Of a stretch of DNA of 64,000 nt, positions 7,625-15,782 are shown piece by piece. Made by a program: the position numbers and the translations under genes. The notes below the pieces were generated by a model. That model did not search any database and was not told the origin of the DNA. It worked only from the letters and a program-made list of their open reading frames with translations. Within the stretch, counting starts at the first letter, position 1, and each line of letters begins with the position of its first letter. The DNA comes from Paractinoplanes polyasparticus (GTDB lineage: Bacteria > Actinomycetota > Actinomycetes > Mycobacteriales > Micromonosporaceae): positions 41,456 to 105,455 of the forward strand of contig NZ_JAHWFK010000060.1 in NCBI RefSeq assembly GCF_019710575.1, given 5' to 3'.

Positions 7625-9199
7625 GTGGTCGTGCGCGTGCTCGGGACGGCCGGGGTCATCGCCCCGGACGACGATCCCGCGCGGCGGCTCGACCGCAAGG
7701 CCCGTGAGCTGCTGAGCATCCTCACCCTGCGCGCGCCGGCCGCGGTCACGCTGGGCGAGCTGGCCCGGCTGCTCTGGGACGATCCGCCGCCGTCGGCCGT
7801 CAAGACGTTGCGGGCACACCTTTCCCGCGTACGGGGGGTCCTGCGTACGGTCGAACCCGAGGCTCACATCGAGCGGGCCGGCCGCGACGGTTACCGCCTC
7901 GCCCTGGCGCCCGAGCGCACCGACGTCGGCCTGGTCGCGTCCGCCCGCGCCCGGGCCCGCCGCCTGCGCCCCGACGACGCCGCGGCCGCGCTCGCCGAGG
8001 CACGCGAGCTGTGGCGGTCCGACCCCGAGCTGCCCGAGACCGTGGCCGCGGAAGCGCTGCGCCAGGGCTGGCGGCGCGAGCGGCGCCTGCTCGTCCAGGA
8101 ACATCTCGGCTGCCTCGCCGCCGGCAGCGACCCGGCCTCGGCCCTGGGCGAGCTGCACCAGCTGACCGCGGCCGACCCGCTCGACGAGCCGCTGTGGGTG
8201 CACTACGTGCGAGCCCTGCACCGGGCCGGCCGGCCGGTCGAGGCGCTGCGGGCCGCGGCCACCGCCCGGGCCGCGCTCGTCGAGGTCGGCCTCGACCCGT
8301 CGGCCGCGCTGCGCGACGCCCAGGCCGAGGTGCTGCGGCTGCCGTCCTCGCCGCCTGTGCGCTACGCGACCGGCCCGGACGGCTCGACCGCCTTCACCAG
8401 GCTGTCCGAGCAGGGCCGCGATCTGCTCGTGCTGAACCCGGGCATGCTCACCATCGACGGACTGCTCGACGGCGCCCACGCCCGCGCCGCGCTGACCACG
8501 CTGGCCGGGCACGCCGCCGTGGTGTGCCTCGACCGGCGGGGGATAGGCCTCTCCGACCCGCTCGATCCGGGACGCGACCCGCTCGACCAGTGGGTGGCCG
8601 ACGTGGGCCGGGTCCTCGACACCCTCGCCGTCGACCGGGCCGACCTGTTCGCCAACTTCGACACCGGGCTGGTCGCGCTCGAGTTCGCCGCCCGCCACCC
8701 GGAACGGGTGCGCTCACTGGTGCTGGCGCAGTGCTACCCGCGCTACACCCGGTGCCCCGACTATCCGTACGGCCTGGACCGGGAAACCACCGAGGCTCTG
8801 ATCCGCGACACCGTCTCGCCCGCCGACCCGGCCCACGGCGTGGACTCGGTCACCCAGGCCGCGCCCAGCGTCGCCGCCGACGAGAACTTCCGCCGGTGGT
8901 GGAACAGCCTCGGCCGGCGTGGCGCCGGCCCGTCGGTCGCGCTCGCGGTCCGCACAGTGGCCACCGGCGCCGACCTGCGCCACCGGCTGCCGCGGATCAC
9001 CGCGCCGACGCTGGTGCTGCATCGCCGCAGCTGCCTCAACGTCGACGCCGGCCACGCCACCTACCTGGCCACCCATCTGCCCCGGGCCCGCCTGCAGCTG
9101 ACGCCCGGCGCCGACGCCCTGTGGTTCACCGGCCCCACCGACCTGCTGCGGCACGCCCTCGACTTCCTCGCATCCCCCGAGCGAGCTACCGCGGATTGA
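7625..9199 (+). CDS. SARP/BTAD regulator fused to a degenerate alpha/beta hydrolase
   Basis: The 524-residue protein has an OmpR-like winged-helix DNA-binding domain (residues 5-90), a bacterial transcriptional activator (BTAD) domain (about 95-245) and a C-terminal alpha/beta hydrolase-like domain (about 255-520). The nucleophile elbow reads NFDTG, so an Asp stands in the Ser position. The acid-loop strand reads LHRRSCLNV where family members have HRRxD, and the usual His region reads GADALWFTG. All three triad positions are thus changed, and the domain is probably a ligand sensor. The GTG at 7625 follows TACATT by 7 bases, so the mRNA may be leaderless. The divergent oxidase operon is the likely target. 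Confidence 0.82.
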   Translation: MVVRVLGTAGVIAPDDDPARRLDRKARELLSILTLRAPAAVTLGELARLLWDDPPPSAVKTLRAHLSRVRGVLRTVEPEAHIERAGRDGYRLALAPERTDVGLVASARARARRLRPDDAAAALAEARELWRSDPELPETVAAEALRQGWRRERRLLVQEHLGCLAAGSDPASALGELHQLTAADPLDEPLWVHYVRALHRAGRPVEALRAAATARAALVEVGLDPSAALRDAQAEVLRLPSSPPVRYATGPDGSTAFTRLSEQGRDLLVLNPGMLTIDGLLDGAHARAALTTLAGHAAVVCLDRRGIGLSDPLDPGRDPLDQWVADVGRVLDTLAVDRADLFANFDTGLVALEFAARHPERVRSLVLAQCYPRYTRCPDYPYGLDRETTEALIRDTVSPADPAHGVDSVTQAAPSVAADENFRRWWNSLGRRGAGPSVALAVRTVATGADLRHRLPRITAPTLVLHRRSCLNVDAGHATYLATHLPRARLQLTPGADALWFTGPTDLLRHALDFLASPERATAD

Positions 9200-9248
9200 C
9201 CACCGCACGGTGACTATCGACCCGGGTCAGTGTCCGTAGCGTTCCCCC

Positions 9249-10487
9249 GTGATTCAGCTTCCTGTTGCTCCGCCGGGCGCGCTTCGTTCCCGCCGGTCGC
9301 AAATGATCACCCGGTACGCTGCCTCGGTGGCTCAGCGGGGTTGGCGGGTGGCGCGGCCCGGTTCGAGGCGCATCGTGCCGCTCGGCTGGTGGCGCTCGCG
9401 GCCGGTCGTGATCCGCGACGGGCTCGGCGGACTGGTCCTGCTGGCGCTGGCCTTCGTGCCGCCGCTGGCCGCGGCCGGCACCCGGTTGGGGGAGCTGCCC
9501 CGGCGCCCGGCCGACGTGCTGGCCGTGCTCGCCGCCGTCGCGATGACGCTGCCGCTGGCCGTACGGCGCCGGTGGCCCTCGGCCGTGCTGGTCGCCGCCG
9601 GGACCGGGTTCGCCGTGCAGGAGCTCCGCGGCTACCAGAGCTTCGCGGGGGCCGGGCTCATCGTGGCGCTCTACAGCGCGGGCCTGTACCAGCGTCGTTT
9701 CCGCGGCCCGCTGGTGGTCGCCACCGTCGTCGCGTACGTGGGACTGTGTTCCGCCCTTCGTGCGGCCGGCTCGACCGCGCGCCTCCCGGACTACCTGATC
9801 TTCGTGGTCCTGCTCGGACTGGCCGCGGTCGGCGGCGCGATCGTGCGCAAACGACGCTCCGAGGACAGCGAGCAGGCCCGCGCGGCCGAACGGGCCCGCA
9901 TCGCGCGCGAGCTGCACGACGTGGTCACCCACCACGTCACCGCGATAGTGGTGCAGGCCAACGCGGCCCGCTTCGTGGCCGGCCCCGGACCGGCCGCGGA
10001 CACGCTGAAGGTCATCGGCGACACCGGCCGGCAGGCGCTGACCGAGCTGCGGGATCTGCTCGGCGTGCTCGACCCGACCCGCCCGGCCCCGCGCGACCGG
10101 CTGCCCGGGCTGGGCCAGGTCGGTGAGCTGGTCGCCTCGACCCGGGCCGCGGGCCAGCCGGTCACCCTGGCCGAGGCGGGCACGCCGCCCGAGATGGGCG
10201 CCGGGCGGGAGCTCGCGGCCTACCGGGTGGTGCAGGAATCGCTGACCAACGCCCTGAAGTACGCGGCCGGGCAGCCGACCGCGGTCGAGCTGACCTACCG
10301 CCCCGACGCCGTGACGATCACCGTGCACACCGGCCGCGCGTCGACCGGCCCCGGCGGCGGGTCCGGTCGCGGGCTGGCCGGGCTGCGTGAACGGGTCGAG
10401 CTGTTCGGCGGTGAGCTGACCGCCGGCCCCGGCGCCGACGGCGGCTTCCTCGTCCACGCCCGCGTGCCCGTGGGCGGAACGGCATGA
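9249..10487 (+). CDS. NarL-type sensor histidine kinase
   Basis: The 412-residue protein has about five hydrophobic segments in its first 200 residues (including LVLLALAFVPPLAAA and IFVVLLGLAAVGGAIV), then a HisKA_3 domain with the phosphoacceptor in ARELHDVVTHHVT and an HATPase_c domain (VVQESLTNALKYA as N box, GRGLAGLRERV as G box). It is a membrane-bound kinase of the DesK/NarX branch without a recognisable extracytoplasmic sensor domain, so the signal may lie in or near the membrane. Its last bases overlap the ATG of the response regulator (ATGA). A GTG start at 9249 is used; ATG 9303 is an alternative. Confidence 0.9.
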   Translation: MIQLPVAPPGALRSRRSQMITRYAASVAQRGWRVARPGSRRIVPLGWWRSRPVVIRDGLGGLVLLALAFVPPLAAAGTRLGELPRRPADVLAVLAAVAMTLPLAVRRRWPSAVLVAAGTGFAVQELRGYQSFAGAGLIVALYSAGLYQRRFRGPLVVATVVAYVGLCSALRAAGSTARLPDYLIFVVLLGLAAVGGAIVRKRRSEDSEQARAAERARIARELHDVVTHHVTAIVVQANAARFVAGPGPAADTLKVIGDTGRQALTELRDLLGVLDPTRPAPRDRLPGLGQVGELVASTRAAGQPVTLAEAGTPPEMGAGRELAAYRVVQESLTNALKYAAGQPTAVELTYRPDAVTITVHTGRASTGPGGGSGRGLAGLRERVELFGGELTAGPGADGGFLVHARVPVGGTA

Positions 10488-11141
10488 CCATCGAGCTGGT
10501 GGTCTGCGACGATCAGGCCCTGATTCGCGCGGGCTTCACCACCATCTTCGACTCGCAGCCCGACCTGACCGTGGTCGGCGAGGCGTCGGACGGCCGGTCG
10601 GCCGTCGACCTCGTCCGGCGGCTGCGCCCGAGCGTCGTGGTGATGGACGTGCGCATGCCCGTGATGGACGGCATCGCGGCCACCGAACAGCTGGCCGGCC
10701 CCGGCGTGACCGACCCGGTCAAGGTGCTGGTGGTCACGACCTTCAACATCGACGAGTACGTCTATCAGGCGCTACGGGCCGGGGCCAGCGGCTTCCTGCT
10801 GAAGGACGCCTCGCCCGAGCAGCTGATCGACGGCGTCCGCACGGTGGCCCGGGGCGAGGCCTTGATCGCTCCCGCAGTCACCCGCGAGCATCGGCCGGTT
10901 CGGCGCCCGCGTGCGCCCCACCGCCCCCGAAAGGGCCGCGGCCGCCCAGCTGACACCCCGCGAACGGGAGGTGCTCAAGCTGATCGCGGAGGGCCTCTCC
11001 AACGCCGAGATCGCGGCGAGCCTGGTGATCGGGCCCGAAACCGTCAAGACGTACGTGTCGAGAATCTTCACCAAGCTCGCCGTGCGTGACCGCGTGCAGG
11101 CCGTGGTCTACGCCTACCGCACCGGCCTGGTCAGCCCCTGA
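10484..11141 (+). pseudogene. LuxR/NarL-type response regulator, one-base frameshift
   Basis: The first frame (ATG 10484) encodes a complete receiver domain with the phosphoacceptor in VVVMDVRMPVMDG and the Lys in FLLKDAS. At about 10886-10890, after APAVTR, the family sequence continues one base later in another frame as IGRFGARVRPTAPER and a full LuxR HTH (LTPREREVLKLIAEGLSNAE) up to the stop at 11141. One extra base explains the break, since both halves are otherwise intact. As written, the receiver would lack its DNA-binding domain. It may be a true mutation or a sequencing error. The partner kinase overlaps it upstream by four bases. Confidence 0.88.
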
Positions 11142-11258
11142 CCTGCCGTCCGGGTCGAGGTGCCGCCGGTCGTCCAGCGAGCCGCCCAGCCGATGAGCGA
11201 GCCGCGCCGCGATCTTGCGTGGCCGCTCGGGCAGGCGGCCACACCCCGTCCGGATTGC

Positions 11259-12746
11259 TCAGGCGTTCGTGCGGTGCAGCAGGTGGATCTCGTCGGGCTC
11301 GGGCGGGAGGTCGTCCACGCCGGCCTCGACGGCCTCCTCGTGCCGCTTCCGGGCACGGGGGAGGGCCAGCGCGGCGACGACCGCAAGCACGGCCACGGCG
11401 GCGCAGACCCAGAAGCCGTTGGTGAACGCGGCGTCGGTGGGCAGGCCCTGCGGCGTGGTGTTGGAGGTGATCACGGCGGCCACCACGGCCGTGCCGATGC
11501 TGCTGCCGATCGTACGGGCAATGGTGTTGACGCTTGTGGCCTCGCCGGTCTGGGCGGCCGGGACGCTCTCGATGATCGCGTTCGACATGGCCGCGAAGGC
11601 GAAGCCGATGCCGGCGCCGGTCAGGATGCCGGAGGCGAGAACCTGCCAGATCTGGCCGTGCGCGATCGCGGGCAGGGCGAACGCAGCGACCACGAAGACC
11701 GCGCCCAGGAACATCGGCAGCTTCGGCCCGTACCTGCGGTTGAGGATGCCGGCGAGCGGACCGAACACCACCATCATGACGACGGTCGGCAGCAGGAACA
11801 GGCCCGCCTGGGAGACCGACTTGCCGAAGCCGTAGCCGGTGACCGCCGGCAGCTGGAGCAGCGTGGGCACCAGCAGGAACGTGCCGAACATGGCGAAGCC
11901 GAGGATGAGCGCGACCAGGTCGGTGGCCCAGACGCCGCGGATCTTCATGAGCCGCATGTCGATCAGCGGCTCCTTGACCCGCAGCTCGACGAGGACGAAC
12001 CCGGTCAGCCCGACGGCGCCCAGCGCGAGCAGCCCGATGGTCTTGCCGTCGTCCCAGCCCCAGGCCTGGCCCTTGCTGATCGCCAGCAGCAGGGCCACCA
12101 GCGAGACGGAGAGGATGCCGGCGCCCAGCACGTCGAGCTTGCCCGGCGTGCGGACGGCCGACTCCTTCATGCCGAAGATCGCCCCGAGCAGCGCCACGAC
12201 GACCAGAACCAGCGGCAGCCAGAACAGCCAGTGCCACGACAGGTGCTCGACGATCGGCCCGGCCGCCACGATGCCGATACCGGCGCCGACACCGAAGATC
12301 GCCGAGATCAGGCCGACCGTGGTGGCGACCCGTTCGCGGGGCAGCTCGTCGCGGACCATGCCGATCGACAGGGGCAGAATCGCGCCGGCCGCACCCTGCA
12401 GCACGCGCCCGACGATCAGGACGGTGAGGTTGGGCGCCAGCGCGGCGACCACGGTCCCGACGGCCAGGACGGCGAGCACGCCGATCAGAACCTTGCGCTT
12501 GCCCCGCATGTCGCCGAGCCGGCCGAGGATCGGGGTCAGGACCGAGGCCGACAGCAGGTACGCCGTGACGACCCAGCTGACGTCACTCGTGGACACCTGG
12601 AGCTCGTGCCCGATCGTCGACAGCGCCGGCGACACCAGCGACTGGAGCACCGCGAAGGCCAGCCCGCCCAGTGCCAGATAGAGCACGAGCAACGAGCTCT
12701 TGCTCGTGGCCGGCCCGGCCCCGGTCTCTTCCACCGTCTGCGTCAT
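11259..12746 (-). CDS. MFS drug transporter, DHA2 (14-TM) family
   Basis: The 495-residue protein has 14 predicted membrane segments and the family motifs GRLGDMRGKRKVLI (motif A) and LQGAAGAILPLSIGMV (motif C), so it is a proton-driven multidrug or metabolite exporter of the EmrB/QacA type. The ATG at 12746 has GGGA 7 bases upstream; a TTG four codons earlier is less likely. Upstream lie a CATAAT -10, a TTTACT -35 and two AAGTAAAC repeats that look like TetR-type operators, yet no TetR gene is adjacent. The substrate is unknown; the C-terminal 30 residues are acidic and cytoplasmic. Confidence 0.9.
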   Translation of the reverse strand: MTQTVEETGAGPATSKSSLLVLYLALGGLAFAVLQSLVSPALSTIGHELQVSTSDVSWVVTAYLLSASVLTPILGRLGDMRGKRKVLIGVLAVLAVGTVVAALAPNLTVLIVGRVLQGAAGAILPLSIGMVRDELPRERVATTVGLISAIFGVGAGIGIVAAGPIVEHLSWHWLFWLPLVLVVVALLGAIFGMKESAVRTPGKLDVLGAGILSVSLVALLLAISKGQAWGWDDGKTIGLLALGAVGLTGFVLVELRVKEPLIDMRLMKIRGVWATDLVALILGFAMFGTFLLVPTLLQLPAVTGYGFGKSVSQAGLFLLPTVVMMVVFGPLAGILNRRYGPKLPMFLGAVFVVAAFALPAIAHGQIWQVLASGILTGAGIGFAFAAMSNAIIESVPAAQTGEATSVNTIARTIGSSIGTAVVAAVITSNTTPQGLPTDAAFTNGFWVCAAVAVLAVVAALALPRARKRHEEAVEAGVDDLPPEPDEIHLLHRTNA

Positions 12747-12765
12747 GGGTGTTCCCAACAGCTAG

Positions 12766-12824
12766 AAGTAAACGCCTGCTGACTTATTATGATCCGACCG
12801 ATCCATAAGTAAACAGTTGCTTAC
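12766..12824 (-). promoter_or_regulatory. MFS promoter with paired TetR-like operators
   Basis: AAGTAAAC occurs twice, at 12766-12773 and 12807-12814, 41 bases (about four helical turns) apart. The upstream copy is part of an imperfect palindrome, GTAAACAGTTGCTTAC (12809-12824). On the minus strand the CATAAT at 12791-12786 and TTTACT at 12813-12808 give a -10/-35 pair with a 16-base spacer, so the sites cover the promoter. Repression of the pump by a TetR-family protein encoded elsewhere is inferred. Confidence 0.6.
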
Positions 12825-12825
12825 G

Positions 12826-13624
12826 TCACACGGGAATTCCGGTTCGCGACGCCAGGCGGCCGAGGGCGTCGATCCAGAGGTCCAGGTCGGGGTGACCGCG
12901 CCGCGAGCGCTATCCGGTCGGCCTCGTGCAGGGCGGCCAGCCCCTCCTCGTCCAGCCCGCGCAACGAGTGGATCAGCGCCTCGGCCAGCCGCAACCGGGC
13001 CGCCAGCCGCCACCGGTCCGACTGCGCGCGTCGGCCAGCCCGACCGCGGTCCGCAACGACCGTACGCCGGTCTCGACCGACCCCGCCGCCACCGCCGCGA
13101 CCCCCGACTCGACGATCGCCTCGAGCGACGCGTCGTCCGGTTCCCGCTGATGGGACTCGTGCATCGCGGTCTGGACCGCGATGCCGGGCGCCACCCCGAG
13201 CTCCTTCTCGAACAACTCGGTGACCGCCGCGTACTACCGTTCGGCGCCCCGTTCGTCACCGCCCAGCCGGTACAGCCGGATCATCAGGGCCTGATGGTTC
13301 TCGTCGAGCGGGTTCATCTCCACCGCTCGCACGGCCAGACCGCGAGCCGCCGTGAGATCACCCGCGGCCAGCCGCCCGAGCGCGGCCTCGTGCAGAATCG
13401 CCTCGGACGCCGCCGCGATCCGCCGCCGCTCCGAGAGCAGCCACCCGCAGCGGGTCGTCGGCCTCGGCGTACAGGAGACCGGCGAGCCGGCTGCGGGCCG
13501 GTGGCTGCTCATTGAGAATCAGACAGGCCAGCAGGGCCCAACTCTTACGGCTGCGAACCTGGTACGAGATCCCGTCGGACCGGTCGACCCACGGCGAACC
13601 GAGCAGGTGCACCGTGAGATCCAC
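12826..13624 (-). pseudogene. BTAD/SARP-type regulator, decayed by frameshifts and an amber codon
   Basis: A strong ribosome site (GAGGAGG) precedes a GTG at 13624, and the first 60 residues (VHLLGSPWVDR, SYQVRSRKSWALLACLILNE, LLYAEADDPLR) are the winged-helix start of an AfsR/SARP-type regulator. The reading then shifts frame near 13440 into a BTAD-like helical region (ILHEAALGRLAAGDL), meets a TAG at 13234-13236, continues in the same frame (YAAVTELFEKELGVAPG), shifts again near 13015 (WRLAARLRLAEALIHSLRG) and ends in yet another frame (DLWIDALGRLASRTGIPV) at 12826. With at least four lesions this is a pseudogene. It was last in an operon with the DUF4242 gene, 14 bases upstream. Confidence 0.75.
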
Positions 13625-13638
13625 CGGTCCTCCTCGTC

Positions 13639-13891
13639 TCAGCCCTGCGCGCTGATCGGGTAGATCTCGTCAGCGACGAGCCCGTGCGCCTCACGGTGCA
13701 CAGTGTTCGCTGCTTCCGCGTCCGGCGCCTCCACCAGGCAGAAAGATCTTCCCGGCTTCCTCGTCCACCCAGTACTTCAGATAGTTGACCCCGTGCGCCC
13801 CCTGGGCCGCCAGATCAGCCTCATGCGCGGCGGCGACGTCCTTCCCCGCCACGCCACCCTCAACATTGTGTACGTCCATGTGAACCGGCAC
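13639..13891 (-). pseudogene. DUF4242 (SCO4226-like nickel-binding fold) protein, one-base frameshift
   Basis: From GTG 13891, with AGGAG 7 bases upstream, the frame gives MDVHNVEGGVAGKDVAAAH and YLKYWVDEEAGKIF, the start of the small DUF4242 ferredoxin-like proteins. After KIF the family sequence resumes one base on as CLVEAPDAEAANTVHREAHG and ends at 13639. The slip lies in a TTT run near 13747, so one inserted T explains it. The full protein would be about 84 residues. SCO4226 itself binds nickel; the role in the cell is not known. It is co-directional with the decayed BTAD gene, which begins 14 bases later. Confidence 0.8.
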
Positions 13892-13990
13892 GACAAACTC
13901 CTGACCACACAGTCCCGGGCGTCTTCCCGAGCACGGCCCATAAGACAGCGCCCCTGTTTGACACCCCGTTTGACGTCAGGGCTGAGAGCG

Positions 13991-15748
13991 TCAGGGCTGG
14001 TCTTTGTTGTGCGGCCAATAGGTGCCGGTGGTCGTGTAGCCGCTTCGTTCGTTCGTGGTGGGGGCGAGCACCTTCTCCAGGACGGCGATGAGAGGGGCGG
14101 CGTCGGTGCGGAACGTGTCGTGGCCCAGCGGCAGGGCGTTGCGGCGGGTCAGCGGCTTGAGCCCGGCCGGCAGTTGGTCGAGGCGCGGCATCCGGGCGTC
14201 GTCGACCAGCACCGGGATGACCGGGACGCGGCAGGTCAGAGCCTCCTGGATCTCGAGCACGACCAGGTCGTCCGGATCGTCGAGCCGGCGGCGGCCCTGG
14301 GCCTTCGCGTTGGCCCACTGCGGGCCGATCACCGCGAGCAGGGCTTTGCAACTGCCGACCTCGCGTCGCACCTCGTCGACGAAGTCGGCGCCGATCGGCA
14401 CGTTGTCGACGTCGATGAAGATCGACTCTCGGCCGAAACGCTCGCCCAGGAGGTAGGACAGCCGGGCCGCCGAATGCCGCGAGTCGTCGCGGCGGTAGCA
14501 GATGAAGATCTTGCCTGTGGCCGGGCGGGGTGGCGTGTCCGGCGGCTTTCGTTCGGGCTCCGCCCGGAACTTCCTGATGATCTCGGTCAGCACCGAGGAC
14601 GCTGTCGCCCGGAGCCTGTTCGCGGTCTCCCAGTCGCGGCGGGCGAGGGCCTCGTCGATCTGCTGATTCAGCCTGGCGTGCACGGCCTCGAGCTGTGCTA
14701 TGGATTGCCCGCCGAAGCTCGGATCGACCGAGACCGGGATGTAGACGATCGGCGGTGTGTCGTCGCTGGCCGCCATCCTGAGCATCCGGATGTTGCGCCA
14801 CCAGCCGCCGGGCTTGCGGGCCGCGGCCGTCGGGGCGGGGCCCGGTGGTGGCCGCAGGTCGAGGGTCGGCTCGTTCACGGACGTCGTGGTAGCCGCGAGG
14901 ACGGGTTGGTTGGAGACCGCGCGCAGGATGTCGGCCCGCATCTCCTGCGCGCTCTGGTAGCGACGCGCCGGATCCTTCTGCAACGCCATCAGCACGATCC
15001 CGTCGACCGGGGGCGTGACCTGAGGGTTCAGCGCGCCGGGTGGTGACGGCTCTTCCCGCACGTGCTGGTAAGCCACGCTGACCGGGCTGTCCCCGACGAA
15101 CGGCGGACGGCCGGTGAGCAGCTCGAACAGCACACAGCCGGCCGCATAGACGTCCGACCGGGCGTCCACCCGTTCGCCGCGGGCCTGCTCCGGTGACAGA
15201 TACTGCGCCGTGCCGATCACCGCGTTGGCGCTTGTCATGCCCGAGGGGTCGGCCATGGCGTGGGCAATGCCGAAGTCCATGACCTTGACCTGGCTGTTCC
15301 GGGTCACCATGACGTTGCCCGGCTTGACGTCGCGGTGGACGATGCCGTGCCGATGACTGAACTCCAGCGCCGCGCACAGGTCGGCAGTGATCTCCAGCGC
15401 TGCCCGGGCCGGGAACCAGCCCTCGGCGGCCAACGCCTCCTTGAGGGTGCGGCCGACGACGAGCTCCATGACGATGAAGGGCAGCCTCTCACCGTTCGCG
15501 GTCGTCTGTTCGCCGATGTCGTACACGGCGACGATGCTGGGGTGGTTGAGCGCGGCGGTGTTACGCGCCTCGAGCCGGAACCGTTCCTGGAAGGACCAGT
15601 CACGCGAAAGGTCCTCGCGCAACATCTTGACCGCGATGTCGCGGCCGAGCCGGATGTCACGCCCCGCGTGCACCTCGGCCATGCCGCCGTAGCCCAGCAG
15701 CTCACCGACCTGGTACCTGCCGCCGAGCAGGCGCGCCTGAGCTGCCAT
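13991..15748 (-). CDS. Ser/Thr protein kinase fused to a C-terminal TIR domain
   Basis: The 585-residue protein has a PknB-type kinase domain at residues about 10-275 (glycine loop GYGGMAEVHAG, catalytic HRDVKPGN, MDFGIA, and the GTAQYLSPEQA activation end), a linker of about 140 residues with a possible short helical coil (LEAVHARLNQQIDEALARRD), and a TIR domain at about 418-580 (KIFICYRRDDSR, ESIFIDVDNVPIG, then LLAVIGPQW). A Glu in LVVLEIQEAL sits where TIR NAD hydrolases have their catalytic Glu. There is no membrane segment, so it is cytoplasmic. The ATG at 15748 has GAGGG just upstream. The membrane GGDEF gene ends only 34 bases before it, so the two probably form an operon. Confidence 0.88.
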   Translation of the reverse strand: MAAQARLLGGRYQVGELLGYGGMAEVHAGRDIRLGRDIAVKMLREDLSRDWSFQERFRLEARNTAALNHPSIVAVYDIGEQTTANGERLPFIVMELVVGRTLKEALAAEGWFPARAALEITADLCAALEFSHRHGIVHRDVKPGNVMVTRNSQVKVMDFGIAHAMADPSGMTSANAVIGTAQYLSPEQARGERVDARSDVYAAGCVLFELLTGRPPFVGDSPVSVAYQHVREEPSPPGALNPQVTPPVDGIVLMALQKDPARRYQSAQEMRADILRAVSNQPVLAATTTSVNEPTLDLRPPPGPAPTAAARKPGGWWRNIRMLRMAASDDTPPIVYIPVSVDPSFGGQSIAQLEAVHARLNQQIDEALARRDWETANRLRATASSVLTEIIRKFRAEPERKPPDTPPRPATGKIFICYRRDDSRHSAARLSYLLGERFGRESIFIDVDNVPIGADFVDEVRREVGSCKALLAVIGPQWANAKAQGRRRLDDPDDLVVLEIQEALTCRVPVIPVLVDDARMPRLDQLPAGLKPLTRRNALPLGHDTFRTDAAPLIAVLEKVLAPTTNERSGYTTTGTYWPHNKDQP

Positions 15749-15782
15749 GACCCTCGCCGTCCCATACCGGCAAAGTCCGAGT

